Origin: Maea johnstoni
Taxonomy: Eukaryota; Annelida; Polychaeta; Spionida; Magelonidae
Assembly: GCA_963942565.1 (NCBI GenBank)
Contig: OZ012685.1
Location: 6,400,523-6,464,522, forward strand
Length of the DNA stretch: 64,000 bases
Direction of reading: 5' to 3'
This document shows, piece by piece, positions 22,643 to 34,344 of the stretch. Positions within the stretch are counted from its first letter, which is position 1. Each line of letters begins with the position of its first letter. The notes beneath the pieces were generated by a model. That model worked only from the letters and a program-made list of their open reading frames with translations, was not told where the DNA came from and made no database searches. Both the position numbers and the translations under genes were made by a program.

Positions 22643-22884
22643 TCATAGAGCTTTTTCACTTCGCGAATGACGTGGTCTTGTTAACGTCATTGTGTAGAAC
22701 CTGCCCCGACCCTTGGGTAAAAGGAAAACGCCCTCTTTTGAAACACTTGTCATGTAAGTGTCTTCATAGAGCTTTTTCACTTCGCGAATGACGTGGTCTT
22801 GTTAACGTCATTGAGTAGAATCTGCCCCGACCCTTGGGTAAAAGGAAATAGCCCTCTATTGAAACACTTGTCATGTAAGTGTCC
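22643..22884. repeat. 121-bp direct tandem repeat, two copies
   Basis: Units at 22643-22763 and 22764-22884 differ at only a few positions. Each contains CTTTTTCACTTCGCGAATG and an 8-bp perfect inverted repeat, AATGACGT and ACGTCATT, that includes CRE-like TGACGT half-sites. Function unknown. Confidence 0.85.
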
Positions 22885-23430
22885 TGAAGGAACCTCATTA
22901 AAAGGATTGTAAAACGACAATCGTCATTTACCATCATGGTAGAGATTGGGTTAAGGCTTAAGATGGACCGTGATTTGCTGCTGAAATAATGCTAGAAAAA
23001 GAGATATTTACATTTGCACAGGGGGAAAGGCTGTCCGCCTGGCAAGGCCAGTAATCAAGCAAATTTGAATTCTGTACCAGTATTCGAGCGATACTCTAAC
23101 GGTTTTTACATTCAACAGCTTATAAATCACAGATTTAGTGTTTAAACATTTAAGAATCATTCATAAACCATTTGTTGTCAGTAAACCATCCTCCATGTGA
23201 AAAATGGCAACAAAATACCCAGCAGTATTTTTTTAATGGTCAATTATGTCCTAGTTTTTTGTAGGTTCCACACAAATTGCTCCCTTATTCAAATTTACCT
23301 ATCATTTGAAGACAAATAGCTATACCACTAATTAGAGAAGGTTCTTAGGAACTAAAATATGTAAGAATATCTAAACAAACTGAAGCTTAGAATTTATAAT
23401 ATTTTTTTGAAAGTTGTACAACCATTTCTT
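22885..23430. other. gene-free sequence
   Basis: AT-rich; nothing supported before the left end of the transposon at 23431. Confidence 0.4.
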
Positions 23431-23508
23431 CACTGTACGCCTACCGCGCGAGCGACTTTGAGGCACTGTACGCCTACTCTGCGAGCACAGTACGCCCACT
23501 CCTCGAGC
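23431..23508. repeat. left terminal iteron array of the 2.1-kb transposon
   Basis: Three tandem units, at 23431, 23464 and about 23485, each CACTGTACGCC or CACAGTACGCC followed by a variable pyrimidine block and CGAGC. The first two are separated by 10 bp and the last two abut. Confidence 0.85.
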
Positions 23509-24253
23509 AAAACCAAACTGAACTCAACTTAAACAGTCATTTATTACTGTTTTAAGCAACAAATCTATATAATTCCGCCTAAATTCATCACTTTGGTTAT
23601 TGTGGACCACTCTTCAACAAATCTTGCATAAATTCAATTTTCTTAAAAATTTATCACAAAAGGGTAGAGATGCACTCACCACTCAAGAATGTGAGTGGCT
23701 CTATAACTGAAGCCAGATGACAAGCCGCGCTGGAGCTGAAGTGGTCAATTATCTATGTAGGGAACACAGACCTAACACAGAACACCTAACACACACCCTC
23801 TTATGAATGCATCGCTTATCACTGTCAAGTCTTCTTTACAATCCTCAATGTATACAGGCATTGTTGAGTGTTATACTGACCTTTGTATCTCTACAGCACA
23901 TTTTAAAAATAAATAAACATATAAATGTTAATAAATTTCCATCAGTAAGTATTTATTCTTAATTGTTGGGATGGATAATACATTTTTATCTTTAAAAACC
24001 CTGTGTCCCTGAGCAAGCTGAGCTCATGAGTTTATCTCCCTCTGTGAGTGCAGCTCTACAAAATAGTGAAATCATTTGAGTTATGGGTTTGGTTATGGTT
24101 TTCAATACTACCAGTGTTAGGTCTGCTGACCTATTGAATTTTGTTAGCTGTTGCACAGCCAGCTACCACTTATCTCATCAGAAGAGTGACCCACTGTTTT
24201 CATATTCCTAGTGTGAGGTCTAGAGGGTATTACCCTGGACAATTGTGTGACTT

Positions 24254-25400
24254 TTACTTACTAAAAATGTTCGCAATAACTCTACCGCTAAATACAGTCA
24301 CTAATTCACAAAATCTTTCATGGCACCACTCCTTTATTTTGGTTTGGATTCCTCCCAGATTCTGATCTGTGTTCTCAAAAAATGCTATCAAATCTTTTAT
24401 CATTTGAATTTCAGCTTCTTGTTGTAGACCATTCTCTTTTTTTGTTGGTGGACCTTTATGACCGAATAAGTCTATCTTAGCCTGGTCGCCTCTTTTGCTA
24501 TTGTTTATCTTCTTCCCATCAACACATACTTCATACGTTTTAGAAGCTTAATAGCTTCAGGCCCAGCACTTTTGATGTACTTGTTCAAAAAATCAATTAT
24601 AACACCAGGATTGATGAAATCTGAGTCACTTTTTTTAGTCCTCAAAGAGGGAACAATGAAGTTCACCTTTGCATCTTTAGGCATTGTATCACTATCGGCA
24701 TCATCTTGTACCCTAGGTCCACCCATTAGGCGGAGAAACTTCCCACAAAAAAGGCGCCAACCTAGCCTCCAAAACATCTTGACCTTATCATTATACCTCA
24801 TTGCTGCCCCGTTTTCAAGAGAAAACCATTCTATAATATCAAGAAATAGTAAGTGTGCATTATTGGGAACCTGTCATAAGCTATCATTTCCATGAACTTG
24901 GCATTGAGTTTTCCCACTTGCTTCAGATTTTTAAGGACTGCAGGAAGTAACTCAACAAACTGGGCATATATTTCTTCCAAGTCCATTGCGAGTCCCTGTG
25001 GTGACACTTGACAGGAGGCATCACTGGTGAGAAGAGACATGTCTTCAAAGTTTTCATCGTGTTCCACATAATCTCCTGTGAAATCCAAGTGTTTAGATAC
25101 CTTCCCATCATGTATCATATCACCTTGAACCTTTCGTAATCTCTTTGGTGTTGGGCTCATAACCTCCTCTTGGTCAAAAACCTGGTCAGCATCCTCATAA
25201 TCTGCTATCCATACTTTCAAACTGTTGGGTGAAATCCATATTGCTTGATGTTTCTCCTCAATTTTTCTGGAAATTTGTCGATAGTGTATTGAAAGAGGCT
25301 TATCTGGATAGTTAGTGATAGTATGTGCCAGTAACACAGCTGAATCAGTACTCTCAGCATCACAACTGTAGCACTTATATTCTGTCATGTTTACCGACAC
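24254..25400 (-). CDS. transposon-borne protein of unknown function
   Basis: Reading begins at 25400 (MSVNMTEYKC) and is open for 189 codons. It continues in a second frame (NNAHLLFLDIIEW, then RYNDKVKMFWRLGWRLF) to 24505, and then in a third (DGKKI, later IDLFGHKGPP) to a TAA at 24254-24256. Two one-base frame changes therefore interrupt what looks like one product. The N-terminus has C-x2-C and a following His, suggesting a degenerate zinc finger. Similar proteins seem familiar to me from invertebrate transposon-like families, but I cannot name the domain. The stop lies in GTAAGTAA, so a splice donor there is also possible. Confidence 0.6.
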
Positions 25401-25468
25401 CTAGAACATATTTTGTTGCAGTTAGATAGTGGTAAATGAACAAAACTTTACTTAGAATTAAGTCATTT

Positions 25469-25545
25469 GCTCGAGGTGTGGGCGTACAGTTGCTGAAATG
25501 TGCTCGAAGAGTAGGCGTACACGCTCGCAGGGTGGGCGTACAGTG
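25469..25545. repeat. right terminal iteron array of the 2.1-kb transposon
   Basis: Inverted units at 25469, 25502 and 25523, of the form GCTCGMRGRGTRGGCGTACA. They mirror the left array and define the element's other end at CAGTG (25541-25545). Confidence 0.85.
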
Positions 25546-26815
<1,270 letters not shown>

Positions 26816-27186
26816 TATACGCACACATATGTAATAGGTCGGGCGGTCTAGCACATTGTCTACCGTACGCTTTCCTTCCCGGCTTTCCTTGTCCTAATGG
26901 AGTTCAAAGACTGGTGTTCGACTTTCGCCTTGGGCACGTGGTCGCGATGGAAAATCAAAGTAAGGTTAACCTTGTTTGGTCATCTAAGGGTTAACCAGCA
27001 TTCTTTTCGTTCTGCTCAGTTCTTATCTCGGCTGCCAGTAGAGGTACCTGCTAGAGTTATCTGCGTGACTGTCTAGACGGGCAATATATGCAGAACTTAA
27101 CGCTTAGTTAAAGTGGGTTACGCTCGATTGACCTTCAGTGTCCACATATTATTGTCGAGTGTGCAAGACCACCTCCGTGTAGGCTG
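26816..27186. other. gene-free sequence
   Basis: Moderately GC-rich unique sequence between the (TA)n tract and the LINE tail. It contains a small GGTTAACC-type repeat near 26961-26997. No product recognised. Confidence 0.35.
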
Positions 27187-27975
27187 TGTATGTATGTATG
27201 TATGTATGTATGTTCTTTATTGGCACAGCAGAAATGCCGTAAAAATATTTCATACAAATACAAATTGTTATATCGAACAGAAAACATATTGGGAAAAACA
27301 AAAAATAAACATATTTACAGGTATACCAGTCAGTGGAGTTTGGTATTAGACATACATAATAGACAAAAAATATAACCCCTACTTGCAGGTGAAGCGAGGA
27401 TGTGTATTAAATATAGTAGGCTTAATCAAAGTCCATACAACTTTTCGGTCAGAAATTTCTTAAGACGAGGGATTCTAAAGAAGGGTTATCTAACCGATTC
27501 CATCTCTTATCTTTGATCTGTACATACTAGAAATATTTTTGGCGGAGCAGATCCTGATCTTTTCCATTGCATCCATTGGTATAGTCACGATAGGTTTCCC
27601 CATTAGGATCAGGAAAACATCTCCGACTAGTATGTCATGGCCCAAACCATACTCTTCTAGGATCGAGTCTATCGTGGTAAACATTATGTTACGTCTAGGT
27701 TGAAGGCCCGGACATTCCATAACCATGTGTCTAGCATCATCCATTGCACTATGATCGCATAGGGTGCAAAATCTGGTCGCAATGGTTAGGCTTTTAAGTC
27801 TCCCATCATCTGTCTTTAAAAGGCTTGCATGGCACATAAGTTTAATCATCGTCTCACACTCCCTCATTAGGTGAGGGGACTTATCCGCGATCTGCCACCA
27901 GATGGCGTATCTCGTAGTAGTACAGATTTGAGATAGTAGATCAAGGCTTTTGTGGCATCTAGACTGTATAAGAAA
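27187..27975 (-). mobile_element. LINE 3' part with CCHC knuckle and (ATAC)n tail, copy A
   Basis: The minus-strand frame from about 27975 to 27490 reads IWWQIADKSPH, RECETMIKLMCHASLL, then a zinc knuckle CTLC-x9-H-x4-C, and stops. The 3' region ends with AATAAA (27216-27221) directly followed by (ATAC)n. The same order and similar residues occur at 57476-58590, so both are copies of one family. The reverse transcriptase core is missing: the copy is 5'-truncated. The clade is uncertain; the knuckle spacing resembles L1/Tx1-, R2- or Ingi-type tails. Confidence 0.75.
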
Positions 27976-29276
27976 CGTTTGTGTATAAGACTAGGTTTAT
28001 ATGTAAGAAGCTAAAGGTTTTAAATGTATTATATCTACACACAGAACAATCAGAGAGTTCCGAATGAGGAAGCCATATTATAAATCCTGATTAGACCAGC
28101 CATGCCTGTGTATACAGAACCCAAGCGTCAATTTTGTAGAAACCTTGACATGGAAGGAATGCACTTTAGAGTGCCTATTAATACATAAATTGCCTCCCAG
28201 ACAAACAGCAGTAGGTGAGCGTCCTCATGCACGCCCACAATAGAATTGGTTTAATAATAACCGGCTACGTAAATGCTTTCCTTCAAAGAGGTATACCAAT
28301 ATTGGTAATGCTAATGGTTAGGTCTCAGATATTTTTGTTTGACAAACAACTAGAATACGGTGGACTTGTTATATGCCATTGTATAAAAGCATTGGGAAAT
28401 ATTATACACAGGGAAATATAAAATAGCTGTGTCCATTTACCATCAATTACCTATTTACCTGTTTTACAAGGGAATATATGAGTAAAAGTTTCGGAACAAT
28501 TGTACACCTACCCTTCTTCTAAAAAATATCCATTAAGCACCCAGTCACAAATTTGGATTAAATGGCATCAAGCGTTTACTCCAAAGACTTGCAACGTTTT
28601 CTTAGTTAATTTCTATCATTTATTATTATGTTTGTGGTATCACATTGTGTCTCTAATTATAGTTTAGTCATAAACCATGTATATTTTCTCCCGCTTCTGT
28701 TATCATATATGACGGGAGTATGCACAATTAGGTTCAATATTGTTGAACTGCATCTAGTAATAGCACTAAAAGATCGCTCAACCCGCTTCGTCGTTATGCT
28801 ACAGCTTTTCTGCTACACTAACATGTCTACACACTCTGTTATCATCACTACAATGTTAAGCAAAGCGTACACCTAACCATGTGATAAATGTGTGTCGTGA
28901 TCAAGCTAGGTTTCATTGATCGCTAACAATGACAAGATAATGAGCAGACGTTCGCTACTTATATCCTTTTTCTTTTCCCATCATTTCACTTGTTTGAATT
29001 TCCCATCTATTCACAGTACTGACAGATATCTCTGAGATACGATCGAGTAAAATAACTATGTAAAAAGAGATGAGGGCAAATCATGGGGAACAACGTTTGG
29101 ACCTGCTCAGAAAGTGTGATAGGTATATCCTTTATTTTTTTCTTTCTCCTTTATTCATGTTTTTTCTTATACATCTATGTATAATACTTAAATATAGCCC
29201 TTGAGGTAACTTCTAGCAAAACTAATTCGTTAAAAGAAGTATAAGCAAATCACAACCCTGGCTCCAGCGCATTAGG
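27976..29276. other. gene-free sequence
   Basis: AT-rich; two open frames of 68 and 82 codons on the + strand show no recognisable product. No repeat delimited. Confidence 0.35.
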
Positions 29277-29515
29277 GATCCGCCGTGGCCTAGTGGTTAC
29301 GATGCCTGGCGTGAGTTCGCAGCTTTGAGACTCCAATGGATGCCAAATAGCCTGGTCGCTATATAAATGTGCGGCGTTGTGGAGGGCTGGCTATAGTCCA
29401 TCTGCGACTGAAAGACCCATTGGAACTTTTCATGAAGAGAAAGGAATTTCTTCCCAGTTCCGGGTATCCATCTCGTCGCGATTTGACCTAAGATGTTGAA
29501 AGCGACGTAAAAAAA
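29277..29515 (+). mobile_element. tRNA-derived SINE, family 1, copy A
   Basis: Starts with a tRNA-like head, GTGGCCTAGTGGTTACG, whose TGGCCTAGTGG (29286-29296) is a pol III A box. A weak B box (GTGAGTTCGCAG) follows at a normal distance, then a family body with GCCTGGTCGCTATATAAAT and an end at GTTGAAAGCGACGTAAAA. The body aligns along its length with the reverse complement of 42640-42865. Confidence 0.8.
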
Positions 29516-30061
29516 TACTCCTTTGGTATGTTTAGGTGTGTCTTATGTTTTTTAACCAATCGCTACCTGAGTGCAAGTACGCGTCTAGTCAAAAACTTAA
29601 TTAACCAAATATATTGAAATTAAACACATGTTTAAAGAGGAACTGTCCCGGGAACTGTCAGACCCAACGGCGACCGCAACCTTCAGTCAAACATTTCTCC
29701 ACATGGAGAAGTACGTCATGCCCATACTGTACGTGGCAGGCTATGTGAACCCTCTAGGTACTAAGCCTCTAAGGGTTTAATGGGTTAGGGTGAGACATAC
29801 GGAGACTGGTACGACGACATCGTCCTACAGTCCTGAGCATTCAGTTTAACCCATTCATTTCTATGAGACACCTAAAAAGGACACAATGTTTTCCAAACAT
29901 TTCCTAGTAAAGACATATTTAAAAAAAAATATGTTGTGTAGAAACTGCCATTTTTAAGATAGGCAACAACTGTCCTTGAAGTATTTTGCGAATTGATGGT
30001 TTATTCTATGTTATTTCAATAAGTGTCGTAGATACTGAGAAGAAAACGAAGTGCCAGGCAT
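29516..30061. other. gene-free sequence
   Basis: Nothing supported. The phrase TTAACCCATTCATTT at about 29847 resembles one end of the TTAA MITE in intron 12, but no partner end was found. Confidence 0.35.
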
Positions 30062-30390
30062 GGACGGATAAAGGTACACCTACTCAATACCCGGGTCATT
30101 CTTGAGAGTGGAATATCTGAAAACTGAGTTAAAATAAGACAACGGCACTTAAACCATTGTATATGTTACATCTTACAGTTAACGAATAATGAAACATCTA
30201 TCAGCAAGTGAGAATTTTGGTGTGAATTGGGGCACTGCTTAAAGTACATATCTTCACGAGTTTAGTGTTTAAGATTCGCCCGTAAGTTGAAAACCAGACT
30301 GTGCAGTTTGATCAGTTATGTGCTTGATAAGGTCCAAGGTCCCACCTCCACAAGGGATCTGCAGGTTAGAATGACGTTAAGGTAAAATGA
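30062..30390 (+). repeat. dispersed repeat, copy 2 (pair with 632-960)
   Basis: Same block order as 632-960: CCGGGTCATT, GAATATCTGAAAACTGAGTT, GACAACGGCACTTA, then AAGGTCCAAGGTC. An old interspersed repeat of unknown class with no protein. Confidence 0.55.
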
Positions 30391-33266
30391 AGAATTTTTC
30401 TGTGCATCTAGTCGATAGAAGGGCGCTTCGTCTAGAAGGATGCTCAGCGATCTCCCACGTGTAACTTCGGTGCACCTTAGCCGTAGTTCTCCTAGCCATA
30501 CACACCTCTCCTATACGTGTGTGGCGAATTATTTGATTATTTTGCGAGTCTGCTCGCGAGTCCAGCTATCGCCTTTTGTCTCTAGAGTTTAGTGAGATTT
30601 GTGAGATTGATTTATTTCTTCTCCATCTGACGTGCGGTCGGGGGCGCCCTGTCTCCGCACAACTTCGCGTGTCCTACCAAAACATTACACCCTCAATCCT
30701 AAATTTCACCCCTTGAATTGAGTCTCTCTGGGTGTCCACCTTAAGTAGGATGTTTTAACTTGGCCTCCTCCCACAGTGCGGCCCCATTGAGCAGCACATG
30801 GGGAGCTGTGGGGCGGCCGCTGAAGGTGTTGCCTATGGGCCTGGCATGTACTTAAGAGGTCGGTACTCCCCGTGAGGGTCTAGCCTCACAACAAACATGA
30901 ATAGAAGTGTTCAATATCGACACTGTTTGGCATTCCTCGTGCATACTGCTACTGTCATATGTGTGAACGGCAGTTGAAAAGATCAAGTAATTATGAGTAT
31001 AAGAGGTGGCGTTCTTTGCCAGTGAACTTTAGAGAACATGACAGTTTTTTCTTCAATATTACATTTTTCTGTATTGACAAGATTCGTTTTTAAGTAAAGC
31101 TTTTAACCTTGAAATGTTTGCAGAAGCATAAAGAAATTGGGTTAAAGGTTGAATGATTATTCTTACATTTATAAATGGAGTTTTGAAATACATTTGAAAG
31201 TTTGGTGATTTAAGTACATTCCTAGTTCAATAGGCCTAAAGCAAACATGAACTTTATTAAAATTAACCCATTTAAACAGGTAAGCCCCAGCAACCCACCA
31301 TTTTCGTTGTAGCTTTAGAAAAAGAAGCAGCAAATCACCAGCACCAGCAGCATCAGCACAGACACATTTCACGGATCTGTGGTCAATCACATTGGTGGTT
31401 AGAGGCGTTGAAAAGAAAGTTTTGCGGGTCGAGTTGTAGTGAATGGCGATGAGAGATCTATATCTGAATATGAACCAGTAATTGTATAGACCCTATCTGC
31501 TCTATAATCGTGTTACATTTAAATCTGTTCTGATACTCTTTCTCCCCTAGCATAGACACGCTCGTGGCATTTTAGTTTCGTAGTTGTATTCGGTTTCATT
31601 TATGATACAAAACACTTAAAGGTTGCTCATATCAATTTGCACCCATTCAACATTTGGGCCGCGGGCAATAAAAATATATTCCCCACATATGAAAGGTGAC
31701 TACTATCTTATTTTTTGATAAAGGTGTCACACATCTAATTGACCTTACAGCATTGCTGGAAGTTTAGGAAAAAACGACACACAAACATGTTTATAAACCC
31801 ATTTGCTCCTGAAGTGTCTTCTTTGTCATGAATAGTAATGAATCATATTGAACATATTTGATGGTTGTTTTACACAACAGAACCTATAACTTTAATTAGC
31901 CACCTTTTTTTTCAGTACATTGCGCTGTTTTGAAGATGTTTCTGCATATGTCAAAGCAGCAGTTGGCAGCTCAGCTGTGAATGTGTGAACAGTCGACCTT
32001 GCAGTGCCGTCGTTAAAGATTCATTTCGTGAGATCAATGCAGTGTCGTCAGAGATTTTGAGTTTCCACGTTTATAAACCTAACTGCTTAAATTGTCTCCG
32101 CCCTCCATTAAGATTACTCTATCAATCGCACTTTTCCTATATCCCTCATGCTACTTACAGCTGTAACTCGCTTAGCATCTGTTGCTCAGCAAGCATTTTC
32201 CCCCTCAACGCGTTGAAAAAGATGTTTTCATTTAAATGTAATGAACATCCTCTTTTTTTCAAACAAAATCTTATTTTGAGTACACAACTTTGCTTTTTTG
32301 TAAAACCATCTCTGCACCATATAGAGACGTTGGCAATGGGTGTGGCAAGGAGATAATTAGAATAGTTTACACACCCAAGGGAAACTCGCTTGTTCTATTG
32401 GGAATGTCAGCCCTAAAATCATCGCTACACACCCAATGGTTTTCTTCAAATACTTTCTTAAACTCTTGCGCTATTATATGGATATTTTGTCTTCCAGAAG
32501 TCCACGAATGGATGTGTGCAGGTGTGCGTGTTAACAACAGTCTGTTGCGTTGCTGTACACCTGATGATATAATTGCAGCTGCTGGCAGGCGGGACAGCCT
32601 GGCCATGGCTGATGATGGGGTGATGCATCGCTATGTCTGGCATGAAGGGACGGGGTCCTAGACCCACTAGAGTGGTGATGCGCTAGGTTTGCTCTCCTTT
32701 CAACTACTCGCAAAATAATTGGGATTGGCAGGCGACCAATTACATAGCACATGAAATGGCGTGTATAACATCGTATGAAAAAAAGGTGTTGGGATATACA
32801 TAGGCCCCACAAACGTATCAATTTGTTTATCGCCCACCTCCACATCATCCCGACTGATGGGGTTTTATGCACTAGGCCAAGTCCAGCTCACCCTTGTCTT
32901 ATCTGTAACCCATTTACACATGAAGCCCTGTCATATATGGTTATATTCTCGTGACTAGTTCGAGAAATATTTGATGAGAGTTATCGTTCCTCTAGGGTCA
33001 AGGAATCACCTTTCATACATTTTAAAACCAATTCTCTACCTTATCAGATATGTACAAAGTTACCATATCGTAAGTAGTTTCCTGATGCAAAAGGGTTTAT
33101 AATGGACGACGTTATTCTGACATTTGTCCAGCAGAACCCAGTTGTTTCAATTTCAAGATATAATTATCAGCTTGTGTGTTATGTTTTATAAAAGGTAATT
33201 ATGATTTCAGGTGTTTCTATTGTACACCATGTAATGACAATGAATAAAAAAAATGTGCAATAAATG
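30391..33266. other. gene-free sequence
   Basis: No host gene recognised. GC-richer patches at 30770-30890 and 32470-32670 are open on one or both strands (the second for 123 codons ending VWHEGTGS on +), but show no domain and no codon pattern that I can trust. Confidence 0.35.
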
Positions 33267-33728
33267 TTAAATAACGGCAATAAAACCTGATGTCCTGACC
33301 TGCAATGTCATCTCGACCATCTTCATGCATCCGTGCCTAGATGTAAGAATGTCCACAATACGTAACCAGGATTGAATTTCATTCAATATATTATCACTAT
33401 CAACATGAAATTTCCACATCCTTGAAAAGCAAAGGTATACTAGTATACTAGTATGATAGGGTTCAAAATTTATCCTGTGATGATTTTTCGCCCATAGAAT
33501 TTTCATTAAACATGATACGCTAAATTTGTGCACAATTTCATATATGTTCTCATTCATGAAAATTTTAGGGTGAACAATTTCATTTTCATGCTTGAACATG
33601 AAGAAATCGTAACAAATTGCCTCTAAAATGTTCATTTTCGTGCATGAAAGTTTCATTTTTGTGCATGCCATGATTCCTTCATGCATAAAAGTTTTCGTAC
33701 GGTAAATACTTTCTTCATCTGGAATCAA
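33267..33728 (-). repeat. degenerate internal repeat with an open frame
   Basis: The minus strand is open for 153 codons, but the sequence is built from repeated phrases such as TTTCATTTTYGTGCATGAA and TTCATGCATRAAAG. The translation correspondingly repeats HENEI/HEGIM/NENIYEIVH-like pieces. That is more like a decayed tandem repeat than a gene. No known domain. Confidence 0.35.
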
Positions 33729-33961
33729 TTCGTTGCCGGACCGATTGATCGCAAAGCGAATGCGTGCAGGCTGCGCTCAAAATCCCATACCGAGGGTGGT
33801 GATCCAGGTAAACTAGATAGAAAATAAGAAACGCAAACAGCAGCCTGAAAAGAACTTTGTGCCTATGTCACGTACGGAATGGCTCTATATTGTGAGTAAA
33901 ATGGACACAAAATCTTGCAAACAAAACATCCTTTCAGAGACTAAGAACATAAAGAATGCAC

Positions 33962-34344
33962 TCAGGGTTTACGTTTCGTTGCGAACAAACCCTGGGGTCG
34001 AGAGTACAGGGCGTGGATAGACGTCAGTGCATTTCTAACCCAGTGGGTTTTAGGGTAGGCCTCACCTTGATCAAACGCCCCGCCAGGAGTTTTCAATAGC
34101 GGGGCTGCCGTAAGAGGGACTCTTTCTTCAGCTGTCGCCTCCGCTGTAAAGGCTGTCCTCAATTAAGGTCATCTAACTGAAGAGCTTGCATGCTTGCGAC
34201 CTGAAGAAAAGATCGATTCAGGTTAGGCTCGTTGTATAGCGGACATTGACCTGTTACAACCCGTGCGTGCCAACTCAGGGGCGAACACCCTGCTGGGTGG
34301 ATACCGGTGAAGCAGCACATTGAGACGCATGCTTCAACACACAT
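33962..34344 (-). CDS. GC-rich open block, possible exon(s) of unknown protein
   Basis: Two minus-strand frames meet near 34160. One (34344-34159) reads MCVEACVSMCCFTGIHPAG and onwards. The other (34162-33962) includes TAEATAEERVPLTAAPLLKT, then YPKTHWVRNALTSIHALYS. Both have amino-acid composition unlike the surrounding AT-rich noise. They are in different frames, with no clear splice sites between them. I do not recognise the product. It could be an exon, a decayed gene or an element fragment. Confidence 0.25.

Larger units (their letters stand above)
23431..25545 (-). mobile_element. 2.1-kb DNA transposon with iteron-type inverted termini
   Basis: The left end (23431-23508) holds three copies of a 22-bp unit of the form CTGTACGCCYACYCNNCGAGC. 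The right end (25469-25545) holds three more in inverted orientation. The outermost units start CACTGTACGCC at both ends. Between them is one minus-strand coding stretch (24254-25400). I found no target-site duplication. The termini and single gene suggest a cut-and-paste element, but the protein shows no DDE triad that I can identify. It may be a cargo-bearing, non-autonomous member. No capsid- or envelope-like gene is present. Confidence 0.75.

Noticed and set aside
31985-32661. Two + strand frames of 123 codons each
   Set aside because: They overlap in different frames and lack domains, good codon pattern or splice signals; chance frames are likely.
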